From NCBI RefSeq assembly GCF_000744095.1, contig NZ_JQLI01000001.1:2976001-3040000 (forward strand): 64,000 nt of DNA, read 5' to 3'. How positions within the stretch are numbered: position 1 is the stretch's first letter; every line of letters starts with the position of its first letter. Made by a program: the position numbers and the translations under genes. Positions 44,902-53,904 of this stretch are shown here, one piece after another. Source of the stretch: Cupriavidus necator A5-1. Its GTDB lineage: Bacteria; Pseudomonadota; Gammaproteobacteria; Burkholderiales; Burkholderiaceae. Under the pieces are notes generated by a model that saw only the letters and a program-made list of their open reading frames with translations, was not told the DNA's origin and made no database searches.

Positions 44902-46218
44902 CTAAGCCGGCAGCGTCAAGGTGGCCTGCAGTCCACCCCCGTCGCGATTGGCCAGCGCCAGCGTGCCACCCAGCGCCTGCGTCAGCTGCTGGGCGATCGC
45001 CAGCCCCAGGCCGGTGCCGCCGGTGCCACGGTTGCGCGAGGTTTCGAGCCGGTAGAACGGCTGCATCACCCGCTCCAGCTCGGCCTCCGGAATGCCCGGC
45101 CCCCGGTCCCGCACGGAGATGGCCAGCGCGCCATCGGCCTGCCGCGAGGCGGCCAGCGTGACGTCGCCGCCGAACTTGACCGCGTTGTCGATCAGGTTGG
45201 CCAGGATGCGCCGCAGCGCCTGCGGGCGTGTCAGGATCGGCGTGCCGGCCCTGCCCTCCACTTCGACATTGTGCCCGGCGTCGAGATAGTCGCCCGCCAG
45301 GCTGTCGAGCAGCGCATCGGGGTCGATGCGTGCCTGGGCCTCGCTGGCGCCGTGCAGCGTGCGGGCATAGGCCACGCCCTCGCGCACCAGCTGCTCCATC
45401 GCGCGCAGGTCGTGGTAGAGCTTGTCCTGCGCCTCGGATGGCTCCATCAGGTCCACGCGCAGCCGCATGCGCGTGATCGGCGTCTGCAGGTCGTGCGAGA
45501 TCGCGGCCAGGATCTGCACGCGCTCGGCCAGGTAGCCGGCAATGCGCGCCTGCATGGCGTTGAAGGCGGCCGCGGCGTGGGCGACCTCGGCAGGACCGCT
45601 TTCAGGGAGCCGGTCGGCCCTCAGGTCCGGGCCGAGGTTCTCCGCCGCGGCCGCCAGCTGGTGCAGCGGCCGCGTCACCAGCCGCACCGCCATCCAGGCG
45701 CAGCCGGCCAGCAGCGCCAGCTGCACCGCCAGCAGCACCGGCAGCCAGGACGACAACAGCGTGCCGGCCGGATGCACGTCGATGGTCAGCGGGTTGCCGT
45801 CGCGCAGCCGCAGGTGGACCTGGAAGCGGTCGCGGCTGCCGGGCACCTTGCTGGCAGTGACCTCGTAGCGGCCCTGCAATGCCTGCGCGATGGTGTCCAC
45901 GGCCCGCCGCGCCGCCTCCGAACGCGGCGCTTCGCCGGGCGTGCCGGCATCGAGCCGGTAGCTGTAGTTCTGCCGCCGCATCCGGTCCAGCCAGGCGCCG
46001 CGCTTTTCCGCCGGCAGCATGTCGAGCATCGCCACCGAACTGGCCACGTCCATCTCCAGGTTGCCCAGCATGAGCCGGTCCGCCACCTCCGTGCGCTCCA
46101 TCATCACCAGTCCGAAGGACAGCCCCTGCGCCAGCACCAGGCCAACCAGCAGGATCACCATCAGGCGCGCGAACAGCGTGCGCGGCCACGCCAGCACCCT
46201 GCGCGCGCCGCCGTTCAC
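44902..46218 (-). CDS. Sensor histidine kinase (EnvZ-like)
   Basis: 438 residues. A GTG start at 46218 overlaps the response regulator stop by 4 bp (GTGA). Two membrane helices flank a periplasmic loop of about 130 residues; a HAMP region follows (LVTRPLHQLAAAAENLG). Catalytic boxes: H-box ISHDLQTPITRMRLRVDLM with His near 242, N-box NLIDNAVKFGG, G-boxes DRGPGIPEAELERV and GTGGTGLGLAIAQQL. All are intact. Partner of the regulator upstream in transcription. Confidence 0.9.
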   Translation of the reverse strand: MNGGARRVLAWPRTLFARLMVILLVGLVLAQGLSFGLVMMERTEVADRLMLGNLEMDVASSVAMLDMLPAEKRGAWLDRMRRQNYSYRLDAGTPGEAPRSEAARRAVDTIAQALQGRYEVTASKVPGSRDRFQVHLRLRDGNPLTIDVHPAGTLLSSWLPVLLAVQLALLAGCAWMAVRLVTRPLHQLAAAAENLGPDLRADRLPESGPAEVAHAAAAFNAMQARIAGYLAERVQILAAISHDLQTPITRMRLRVDLMEPSEAQDKLYHDLRAMEQLVREGVAYARTLHGASEAQARIDPDALLDSLAGDYLDAGHNVEVEGRAGTPILTRPQALRRILANLIDNAVKFGGDVTLAASRQADGALAISVRDRGPGIPEAELERVMQPFYRLETSRNRGTGGTGLGLAIAQQLTQALGGTLALANRDGGGLQATLTLPA

Positions 46219-46955
46219 GGCCGTGCCTCGCGGATCTCGACGGTCGCGGTGAAGACGTAGCCGCCGTTGCGCACGGTCTTGATGTAGCGCGGCTCCCGCG
46301 CGTCGTCGTCCAGGCGCTGGCGCAGGCGGCTGACCAGCAGGTCGATGGAGCGCTCGAACAGCTCGGCGTCCCGCCCCTGGGTCAGGTTGAGCAGCTGGTC
46401 GCGCGTGAGCACGCGCTGCGGATGGTCGACGAACACGCGCAGCAGCCGGTACTCCGCGCCGCTGAGCGCAACGATCACGTCCTGCTCGTCGAGCAGGTGC
46501 CGCGCGGTGGTGTCCAGCCGCCAGGGCCCGAAGGCCAGCACGCTGGCCGCCTCGGTGACCTGCAGGTTGGGCGGCAGCATGCGCGTGCGCCGCAGCACCG
46601 AGCGGATGCGCGCCAGCAGCTCGCGCGCGGCGAAGGGCTTGACCAGGTAATCGTCGGCGCCCATCTCCAGCCCCAGGATGCGGTCGGCCTCTTCGTTGCG
46701 GGCGGTCAGCATCAGCACCGGCAGGTGGCGGCGCTCGCTGGCGCGCAGGTCGCGGCACAGCGCCAGGCCGTCCTCGCCGGGCAGCATCAGGTCGAGCACC
46801 ACCAGGTCGACCGCACCCTTGTCCAGCCCTGCGCGCATCTCGCGGCCATTGGCGGCCAGGGTGACGCGCATGCCGCTGCGCTCCAGATACGCGGCCACCA
46901 GTTCGCGGATCTCGCGGTCATCGTCGACAATAAGGATATGGTCCTGCTGGGTCAT
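46215..46955 (-). CDS. OmpR-family response regulator
   Basis: 246 residues. Receiver with ILIVDDDREIRE, Asp55 in VVLDLMLPGEDG and KPFAARELLARI; winged helix with LSGAEYRLLRVFVDHPQRVLTRDQLLNLTQGRDAELFERSIDLLVSRLRQRL. It resembles OmpR. It is divergent from the thioredoxin-like/hydrolase genes with 246 bp between starts, where a TGTATC direct repeat lies, so those genes are the most likely target. Confidence 0.92.
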   Translation of the reverse strand: MTQQDHILIVDDDREIRELVAAYLERSGMRVTLAANGREMRAGLDKGAVDLVVLDLMLPGEDGLALCRDLRASERRHLPVLMLTARNEEADRILGLEMGADDYLVKPFAARELLARIRSVLRRTRMLPPNLQVTEAASVLAFGPWRLDTTARHLLDEQDVIVALSGAEYRLLRVFVDHPQRVLTRDQLLNLTQGRDAELFERSIDLLVSRLRQRLDDDAREPRYIKTVRNGGYVFTATVEIREARP

Positions 46956-47058
46956 GGGGCGCCTGCAAAACGGGGCGTAATGGTCCTGTGGATGATGGGG
47001 CGGCCGTGCGCGGCCTGGGCCCGGGTGCCGCCATTATGCGGCGGCCGGTGGAGCGCTT

Positions 47059-47074
47059 TGTATCGCTCTGTATC
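47059..47074 (+). promoter_or_regulatory. TGTATC direct repeat, candidate response regulator site
   Basis: TGTATC at 47059-47064 and again at 47069-47074, start to start 10 bp, one helical turn. OmpR-family dimers bind such direct repeats. It lies in the divergent region 104 bp from the regulator's start and 128 bp from the thioredoxin-like gene. No other element was noted in 46956-47201. Confidence 0.45.
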
Positions 47075-47201
47075 TGGAACGGGGGCAGACATGAAACATT
47101 GCAATCTGGCCCGGTTCCGGAAACAACCGGGATACGCACGGGCGGTGAAATGCGGCTAACGCACCTCGTCCGTGCCCGTCACCCTGTCCGGAGCCTGAAC
47201 C

Positions 47202-47741
47202 ATGTACCCGATCTTTCGCACCCTGCTGGCCGCCACGGCCGTCGTCGCGGCCGTCTATGCCGCGGCACCTTTTGCCGCACCGTCCGCCGGACCCGGCGAT
47301 TACGGCAAGGCGCCGGAGTTCACCGGCATCGAGAAGTGGCTGAACTCTGAGCCGCTGACCGTCGCCGGGCTGCGCGGCAAGGTCGTGCTGGTCGATTTCT
47401 GGACCTTCGACTGCATAAACTGCATCCGCACGCTGCCCCATGTACGGCAGTGGTACGACAAATACCGCGACCAGGGGCTGGTGGTGGTCGGCGTGCATAC
47501 GCCCGAGTTCGCCTTCGAGAAATCGACGGCCAACGTGCAGGCCGCGATCAAGCGCTTCGATATCCGCTACCCGGTGGCGCAGGACAACGCCTATGCCACC
47601 TGGAACGCCTGGCGCAACCAGTACTGGCCGGCGCTGTACCTGATCGATGCCAACGGCCAGGTGATTTACAAGCATTTCGGCGAAGGCAATTACAAGGAAA
47701 CCGAAGCGGCGATCCAGCAGGCACTGGCTGCGCGCAAGTAA
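47202..47741 (+). CDS. Exported thioredoxin-like protein (TlpA/DipZ C-terminal type)
   Basis: 179 residues with an N-terminal membrane anchor or signal (residues 1-25). Redox motif FDCINCIRTLPH has Cys71 and Cys74; the CINC sequence is shared with the thioredoxin domain of DipZ. The cis-proline loop is YWPALYLIDANGQ. It would act on disulphides in the periplasm or reduce an exported partner. First gene of a two-gene unit with an alpha/beta hydrolase. Confidence 0.87.
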   Translation: MYPIFRTLLAATAVVAAVYAAAPFAAPSAGPGDYGKAPEFTGIEKWLNSEPLTVAGLRGKVVLVDFWTFDCINCIRTLPHVRQWYDKYRDQGLVVVGVHTPEFAFEKSTANVQAAIKRFDIRYPVAQDNAYATWNAWRNQYWPALYLIDANGQVIYKHFGEGNYKETEAAIQQALAARK

Positions 47742-47796
47742 GCGCGCGGCCTTTCACGCACAACCCTTCCACGCACAACAACAAAGGGACATTGTC

Positions 47797-48831
47797 ATGC
47801 CAGAATCCATCAACCCCCGCCGCCGGCTGCTGTTCGGCAGCGCCGCCGTGGCCGCCGTCGCCGCCACGGGGCTGGACCTGATCGGCAGCGCGCACGCGCA
47901 ATCCGACGGGCCCGGCAGCGCGGGCGCGCCGCCCGCGTTCGGACCGCTCAAACAGGTCGACGCCGGCGTGCTCAATATCGGCTACGCCGAAGCCGGCCCC
48001 GCCAGCGGCCCGGTGGTGATCCTGCTGCATGGCTGGCCCTACGACATCCACAGCTTTGCCGAGGTGGCGCCGCGGCTGGCGGCGGCGGGCTACCGCGTGA
48101 TCGTGCCGCACCTGCGCGGCCACGGCACCACCCGCTTCCGCTCCGAGCAGACCCCGCGCAACGCGCAGCAGGCCGTGGTGGCGCTGGACATCATCGCGCT
48201 GATGGATGCGCTCGGCATCGCGCAGGCGATCCTGGCAGGCTATGACTGGGGCGCGCGCACCGCCAATATCATCGCCGCGCTGTGGCCCGAGCGCTGCCGC
48301 GCGATGGTGTCGGTCAACGGCTACCTGATCAACAACCGCGAGCGCAACAAGGCGCCGCTGCCGCCGGCGCTCGAGCACGGCTGGTGGTACCAGTACTACT
48401 TCGCGACCGAGCGCGGCCGCGCCGGCTACGAAGCCAACCGGCGCGACTTCAACCGGCTGATCTGGAAGGCGAATTCGCCTCGCTGGGACTTCAGCGACGC
48501 CACCTTCGCGCGCGGCGCGGCATCGTTCGACAACCCCGACTACGTCGCCATCGTCATCCACAACTACCGCTGGCGGCTGAGCCTGGCCGAGGGCGAGCCC
48601 GCCTACGACGCGCTGGAACAGCGCCTGGCGGCGGGGCCGGTGATCGGCGTGCCGACCATCACGCTGGACGGTGATGCCGACGGGGTGGTGCCGGCCACGG
48701 ACGGCAAAGCCTATGCGGGCAAGTTCTCGGGCAAGCGCGTGCACCGCATCGTCAAGGGTGCCGGGCATAACCTGCCGCAGGAGGCACCGGACGCCTTTGC
48801 GCAGGCGGTACTGGATGTGGCGCGGCTTTGA
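47797..48831 (+). CDS. Exported alpha/beta hydrolase (epoxide hydrolase/haloalkane dehalogenase type)
   Basis: 344 residues. It begins with a probable Tat signal (NPRRRLLFGSAAVAAVAA, ending AHAQ). The oxyanion motif is HGWP (about 78-81), the nucleophile is Asp150 in GYDWGAR, the acid lies in LDGDADGVVP, and the His is in GAGHNLPQEAPD. An aspartate nucleophile points to epoxide hydrolase or dehalogenase chemistry. The cap includes many aromatic residues (GWWYQYYF). Second gene of the unit controlled by the divergent two-component pair; substrate unknown. Confidence 0.85.
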   Translation: MPESINPRRRLLFGSAAVAAVAATGLDLIGSAHAQSDGPGSAGAPPAFGPLKQVDAGVLNIGYAEAGPASGPVVILLHGWPYDIHSFAEVAPRLAAAGYRVIVPHLRGHGTTRFRSEQTPRNAQQAVVALDIIALMDALGIAQAILAGYDWGARTANIIAALWPERCRAMVSVNGYLINNRERNKAPLPPALEHGWWYQYYFATERGRAGYEANRRDFNRLIWKANSPRWDFSDATFARGAASFDNPDYVAIVIHNYRWRLSLAEGEPAYDALEQRLAAGPVIGVPTITLDGDADGVVPATDGKAYAGKFSGKRVHRIVKGAGHNLPQEAPDAFAQAVLDVARL

Positions 48832-48849
48832 GCAGGGGCCAGATCGCGG

Positions 48850-48948
48850 CTACAGGTAGTTCATGGTGAAGGTCAGCGCCGCATTGACCGACCCTCCCAA
48901 GATGGTGCTGCCGGTCTGGTAGTAGCGAGCCTTGAGCGGCACCGTGAA
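48850..48948 (-). pseudogene. 3' fragment of a fimbrial subunit or adhesin gene
   Basis: The minus frame ending at 48850 reads QFTVPLKARYYQTGST, then GGSVNAALTFTMNYL and stop: the standard C-terminal strand of chaperone-usher pilins. Upstream of 48950 homology ends abruptly. The missing middle of the same protein lies on the opposite strand right next to it (48949-49269), so this gene seems to have been split by an inversion. Confidence 0.75.
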
Positions 48949-49269
48949 TTGAACTCGCCTGTGACGCCCGACGTCACGGTCCACATGGGGATGTACCAGC
49001 GCAGCGAGTTCTCCGTCCTCGGCAGCACCACGGCTCCCACCTCGTTCAGGATTTCCGTGAACAACTGTCCCTCCGGCATCAACACGGTCAGGTACCAGCT
49101 GGATGCGGTCACGACCATCCTGAACGCCAGCAATTCGGTTGTCGCCCTGGACAGCGCCTCGACGGCCGGCGGCGTCGGCCTGCAGATACTGGACGATGCC
49201 GGCAACCCCCATCCGCTGGGCACTCTTCGGGCGGTTCCCGGGTATAGCCCCGCAGGGGGCAAAACTTAG
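48949..49269 (+). pseudogene. Inverted middle part of the fimbrial subunit or adhesin gene
   Basis: The plus frame reads PDVTVHMGMYQRSEFSVLGS, then RISVNNCPSGINTVRYQLDA and GVGLQILDDAGNPHPLGT, a typical pilin core with its second cysteine, and ends GYSPAGGKT-stop. Flipped onto the minus strand it would lead directly into the QFTVPLKARYYQTG fragment. No promoter or signal peptide is present, and no N-terminal part is recognisable in 49270-49415, so no product is expected. Confidence 0.75.
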
Positions 49270-49415
49270 CCGGCGCGGCGGCCATTTCTTGATACTACGA
49301 AGCAGCATGCTGGGCTCCATGTCATTGGTGGAACGGACACCGGAAACACCTAGGCATGAGCGCAATCTTGCGTCCGCGCTCTGGTAGTGCGCCGCGCCTT
49401 CGCATCGGCAGGGTC

Positions 49416-51794
49416 TCAGCGGCAGCCCGCCTCCACGATCTGGTACTGCGCCGCGGCTGTCGGATCGGCCTTGGGCAGCGCATAGTCGAGCCGGCACATC
49501 CCGGCCGTGCCCTTGCCCCAGCTCACCGTGAGCTGGCCGGTGTCGGTCTTCAGGCCGCGCACGATGATGCGGCCGGCCTGCGCGACGGTACCGACCGAAT
49601 GGCCCCCGGCATCGATCACCTCCGCCCCGAACGGCAGCGGCATGTCATCGGCCCCGGTGGCGCGCAGGATCGCAGCGCGGCCGGGGTTGTCGGTCTCGAA
49701 CTTCATCCGCACGATGGCACCTGCGGTCGGGGCGATATGCTGCTGGGTGGACTTCAGCTCGACGCTCATCGGCAAGCCCTTGGGGTCGATCTCGATCTGG
49801 TTGGAAGCAAACGGCGTGAGGGTAGGCACGATCGCATGGCCCCACGGATCGACCCGCAAGCCGCTGGCATTGGCGAGGCGGGCGCCCGCCGCGTCCCTGG
49901 TCTCGACAATGGCCATGGTGTCGCCCACCGTGGGCGTGAAGGCCACGCCGCCGGCGTAGGCGACGATGCCGCCGCTGATCCCTAACGAGGCCTGGGTGTA
50001 GTTGCGGCTGGTGCTGGCGCTGCCGGTCACCGTGGCCACCGGAGAGATATAGGACGCGTTCGCGCCGATGCTGCCGGCGCTGGCGCTGGCGCCGCCCGTG
50101 GTGTAGCCGGCGTTCAGGCCGTAACTGAAGGCGTTGTCCACGCCGAGCACGCCGGTGACCGTTTCCTGGAGGGAAGTGCCGCCGCTGGTGTCGTGTCTCA
50201 GGCTGGTCATGGAATACGGCGCCTGCGGGTTCTTCCCCAGCGGGATGCCGACCGTGAGCATCACCCGGGTATCCCACTTGCCGCTGCCGATATTGAACTG
50301 GCGCGATGCCGATACGCCGTAGTTCATGCGCTTGTAGCTGTTGTTGTAGCCCGCCTGGAACTGCGTATCGGTGTCGCTGCGGTTCCAGTAATCCTGCGTC
50401 GAGCCGGTCAGGTAAAGCGAGCCATAGCCCCGCGGCAGCGCCTGGTTGATCGTCACCTGCAGCCGGCCGCGCTGGATGCCGTTCATGGCGAAGCCCAGGC
50501 CGCAGCTTTCCAAGTCCATCAGCGCGATGGCATCGGCCGTGCTCAGGAAGCCGCTGCTGGAATAGCGGTAGGCCGCCAGCGTCAGGTTGGTGTTGGTCGG
50601 CGTCAGCAGCTTGCTGTACGACAGGCGCGCGCTCTGCCCGTTGCGGGTGACGCTGTTGGCGAGGCGAGCGGAGGCCTGGGTCACGTCGGCGCCGAAGGCA
50701 CCGTAGTCGGTATTCAGCGCCACGCCCGCCACCGCCGACATGTAGTTCTCTGCCACCGACGGTGACGATCACTTCCAGGTCGCCGCCGTATCCGGTCGGG
50801 TAAAGTCATTGATCTCGAACGCGCCCGGTGCAACGGTGGTTTCGTAGAGGATGTTGCCGTTCTGGCGGATCTGCACCCGTGCATTGCTGTTGGCAATGCC
50901 GTGGATGGTCGGCGCGTAGCCGCGCTGCGATTGCGGCAGCATGCGGTCGTCGGTCGCCAGCTGCACGCCGCGAAAACCCACGCTGTCGAACATGATGCCC
51001 TCGGTGAACGCGTCACCGATGATCAGCTGGCTCTGCAGCGGCGTGATGGCGCGCTGCAGGCTGGTCTGCACGCTCTGGTAATGGGTGCCGGCCTGGTCGT
51101 TATGGGTCAGGTTGCCGAGATGGCGGAAGCGCCAGGCCCCCACGTTGAAACCCGCGTTCAGCCCGAGATAGCTTTGCGTGCTCGACACGCCCAACATGTC
51201 GGTGTGATAGACATTGGCGTTGTACTGCAGCCGCGCGGCGGCCACGCCGTTGTCCCAGTACTTGGGATCGACATAGCCGCGCGCCTGGCGCGACATGGCG
51301 ATCTGCGGCACGGTGATGTCCAGGCGCTGCTCGCCGTTGTCGAAGGCAGCCGAGGCATCCTGGACCAGCTCGGGCAGCGGCGCGCAGGCGTTCTCGTCGC
51401 CGAGCCGTTCGGCGGCGCCCGGCACCAGCTTGCCCAGGTCCACGCCGATGCGCTCCATCATCGCGCGGTTGAAGCATGGCTTGACGTTGCGCTTGTCGCC
51501 CCCGACCTGGCGCATCTTCACTTCCCCGCGTCCCAGCCAGACCTGGTTGACGTAGAGGTCTGCGCGATAGTCGCCGGGCAAGGCGACGTTACCCTTGCTG
51601 AAGCGGCTGATATCGATCTTGCCGGAGCCCGACTGCTGCAGGAACTTGTCGTTGAATTCGACCTCGGCCACCAGGGTGGAACCGGCCACGTCGGGAGTTG
51701 CGGCCCACGCGCCGACGCCGGCAAACAGCGACAGTATCACCGCGCTTACAGGCCGCAGCCGGGAGGGGAAGTGAGGAGTTTTTTTCGTTTTCAT
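49416..51794 (-). pseudogene. Outer-membrane usher, broken by frameshift and internal deletion
   Basis: The N-terminal frame (51794 to 50769) has a signal peptide, the usher N-domain (LVAEVEFNDKFLQQSGSGKIDISRF) and the barrel start, up to INDFTRPDTAATWK-stop. The expected INDxYPTGYGGDLEV appears in the next frame, so one base is missing near 50802. The second frame (50756 to 49416) starts at AENYMSAVAGVALNT and runs to the C-terminal domain (EAGCR end). Between these, about 90-100 residues normally separating YGGDLEVxV from the AENY segment are absent, at a junction near 50755-50765. Function is unlikely. Confidence 0.88.
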
Positions 51795-51910
51795 TGCTGT
51801 CAGTGCCAGACTGCCGGCTATCCGCGGGCAAGACCTGCCCCTGCCGCTGCCACGGCATACGTCAAGAGGGAAAGAGGATCAGGAAGTGGGCCGGGCCAGC
51901 CGGCCTGGGA

Positions 51911-52680
51911 CTAGCGAGGAACCTGCCGGGCCTGCGCGGTGCCCAGCGCAGCCTCGCCCTTGACCGCGCCGCCAAAGTCATTGATGGCGTCGTATTGCAC
52001 CTTGGTGTCCGGCGCTTGCACCGCTTCGTCGGTCAGCGGAAAGACCGTGGTCTCGCCCGGAGCGACCATGCCGCCCTCTTCGAATCTGGCGGTCTTGCCG
52101 GCGCCGACCACATCCACGCGCGCAAAGGAGACGTGTACGGGGTCGGGTTGCACGCTTCGATCGCGGGCCGGCCACCTGTCTGGGTCGGGCGCCAGACGAT
52201 CTTTGCCGGGGCGTCTTCGACCCTGTCCTTCAGGCCCGCCGGGCGGAAGAACAGCTTGATGCGGCTGCGGAATGCCAGTTGCAGCTTGTTGGCACCGGCA
52301 TCCTCGGCGGCCGGCTTGGGCGGAATCTCGAGCACGTTGAGCCAGAACACCGATTCGCGATCCTGCGGTAGCGGCTCGCCGGTATAGATGATGCGCAGCG
52401 TCTGCCCTTTGCCGGGATCGATGCGGGTCACTGGCGGCGTTACGGTGAAGGGGACCTCGACCGAGGCGGGCGCAGCCTTGGGATCGCCCTTGTCCAGCCA
52501 CACCTGCGTCACCGCGGGCGACTTGCCCTCGTTGGTCAGCTTGATCGTGGTTTCCGCTTCGCTCGCGTTGTAGATGACCCGGGTGCCCGCGATCACCACG
52601 GAGGCATTGGCCTGCATCGCACCTGCCAGGCCGAGCACAGTAAGGCCGGCGGCGATGAAGGATTTGAGGGTCGTATTCAT
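51911..52680 (-). pseudogene. Periplasmic fimbrial chaperone with a frameshift
   Basis: It begins with a signal peptide (KSFIAAGLTVLGLAGAMQANAS), then the PapD-like first domain: VIAGTRVIYNASEAETTIKLTN, PPVTRIDPGKGQTLRIIYTG, SVFWLNVLEIPPKP and KLFFRPAGL. Near 52134 the frame shifts: CNPTPY should be followed by HVSFARVDVVGAGK, which lies in the next frame and runs to 51911. One lost C would explain it. Domain two is otherwise complete, so the gene would be repaired by one base. Confidence 0.85.
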
Positions 52681-52769
52681 GATGTCTGCAGGATGGATGG
52701 GAGGGCCGGCCAGTCTTGCAAAAGAGACCGCGGAGCGTGCCGGTAACGCGCTCCGCGGGTTCAGGGGAC

Positions 52770-52868
52770 TTATTGGTAGGCGAGCGTGTACATCACGCTG
52801 GAGTTCGCAAGGCCAGGGCCTGTAGCACCGGTGGCTACGTATTCAGCGTAGTAAGGCAGGGTTGCCTG
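52770..52868 (-). pseudogene. 3' fragment of the major fimbrial subunit gene
   Basis: The last 32 codons read QQATLPYYAEYVATGATGPG, then LANSSVMYTLAYQ and stop at 52770, a typical pilin C-terminus. All upstream coding sequence is gone: at about 52870 the DNA changes to a regulator fragment on the other strand. Together with the chaperone, usher and adhesin this defines a subunit-chaperone-usher-adhesin locus. Confidence 0.75.
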
Positions 52869-52869
52869 C

Positions 52870-53236
52870 TGCAGAGCATGCGCAATGCGGGTGCCCTGGG
52901 CCTCCTGAGCAAGCGCGGCGACATGGCCGAGCTGCCGCTGGCCATCGTCTCGGCGTTCCAGCACCGGCCGTTCCTGGGCAAGTCGGTGCAGCATGAAATG
53001 GAGATCCTCGGCATTGCGCGCTCGGCCGCCAGCCCGGCGCAGGTGCTGAGCCCGCGCGAGATCGAGGTGATCCGCCTCTATGTCGGTGGCATGTCGGTCT
53101 CGGAGGTGGCGCAGCACCTGCACCGCAGCATCAAGACCATCAGCACCCCACCCACAAGCACAGCGCAATGGAAAAGCTCGGCATCCGCAGCGATGCCGAG
53201 CTGTCCCACTACGCAGTGCGCAACGGGCTGACGTGA
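52870..53236 (+). pseudogene. 3' fragment of a LuxR/FixJ-type response regulator
   Basis: The plus frame begins mid-receiver (MRNAGALGLLSKRGDMAELPLA) and continues to the LuxR-type HTH: LSPREIEVIRLYVGGMSVSEVAQHLHRSIKTIST. A five-base tandem duplication (CACCC, near 53145-53155) then shifts the frame; after it the expected HKHSAMEKLGIRSDAELSHYAVRNGLT ends at TGA 53236. The receiver aspartate region is missing. It was likely the fimbrial regulator, transcribed divergently from the subunit gene, and lost its 5' end in the same deletion. 53237-53511 holds no gene. Confidence 0.75.
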
Positions 53237-53511
53237 GCCCGGTATAGGCCCTCATGGTCCCGCCGCCGCCGGCCCCTTCAGAGCGGGAACGGGGGTGCGG
53301 GCGTTGGATGGGGAACGGGTTTCGGGAGGAGACAGAGGCATACCCGCTTCGACGGCGGTGCGGGCGACAAATTCCGCGCTGCCCCTTGCCCGTGGGCAGG
53401 CCGCCGCTTTGATTGTGGCCCTCAGAGCACGTTTTACCCGCCCATTGTGGCGAACCAACGCCCGCCGCGCCGGTCCTATCACGACAGTTTCACAGCAAAG
53501 AGGAGAACCTC

Positions 53512-53817
53512 ATGGATTGTCCGGTATGCCCGCAGACGCAACTCGTGATGTCCGAGCGCCAGGGTATCGAGATCGACTATTGCCCCAAATGCCGCGGTGT
53601 ATGGCTGGATCGCGGCGAAGTCGACAAGATCCTGGAACGCTCCGCGGCCCCCGCCGTGCCAGCGCACCCCGCCGCGGTGCAAAGCCCGCCGCTGCAGCGG
53701 CATGGCTACGAGCGCGGCTATGAGCAGGACCGCCGCCATGGCGACCGCGACCGTCATTACGAGCGCGAGCAGAAGCACTACCGCAAGAAGAGCATCTGGC
53801 ACGAGTTGTTTGATTGA
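53512..53817 (+). CDS. Zinc-ribbon protein, zf-TFIIB family
   Basis: 101 residues. Two CxxC pairs, CPVC and CPKC (MDCPVCPQTQ and IDYCPKCRGVWLDRGEVDKIL), form the zinc ribbon; the tail is rich in Arg, His, Tyr and Asp (about 70-95) and ends KKSIWHELFD. A common small cytoplasmic protein of unknown role; nucleic acid or protein binding is supposed. AGGAG lies just upstream of ATG 53512. Confidence 0.82.
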   Translation: MDCPVCPQTQLVMSERQGIEIDYCPKCRGVWLDRGEVDKILERSAAPAVPAHPAAVQSPPLQRHGYERGYEQDRRHGDRDRHYEREQKHYRKKSIWHELFD

Positions 53818-53904
53818 GGTTCCACAGGCGTGGTGTCTTTGCATCCGACACCCGCCAAACTTACCCAAGGGGCGACATGCAGTCGCCCCTTTTGTCTTTC
53901 CACC

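Noticed and set aside
48930..49285. Invertible phase-variation switch in the adhesin gene
   Set aside because: I compared both edges by eye and found no inverted repeats, nor an invertase gene in the window.
49270..49415. Remnant insertion sequence between the adhesin fragment and the usher
   Set aside because: Short basic reading frames here suggested a transposase tail, but nothing recognisable or bounded by repeats could be shown.
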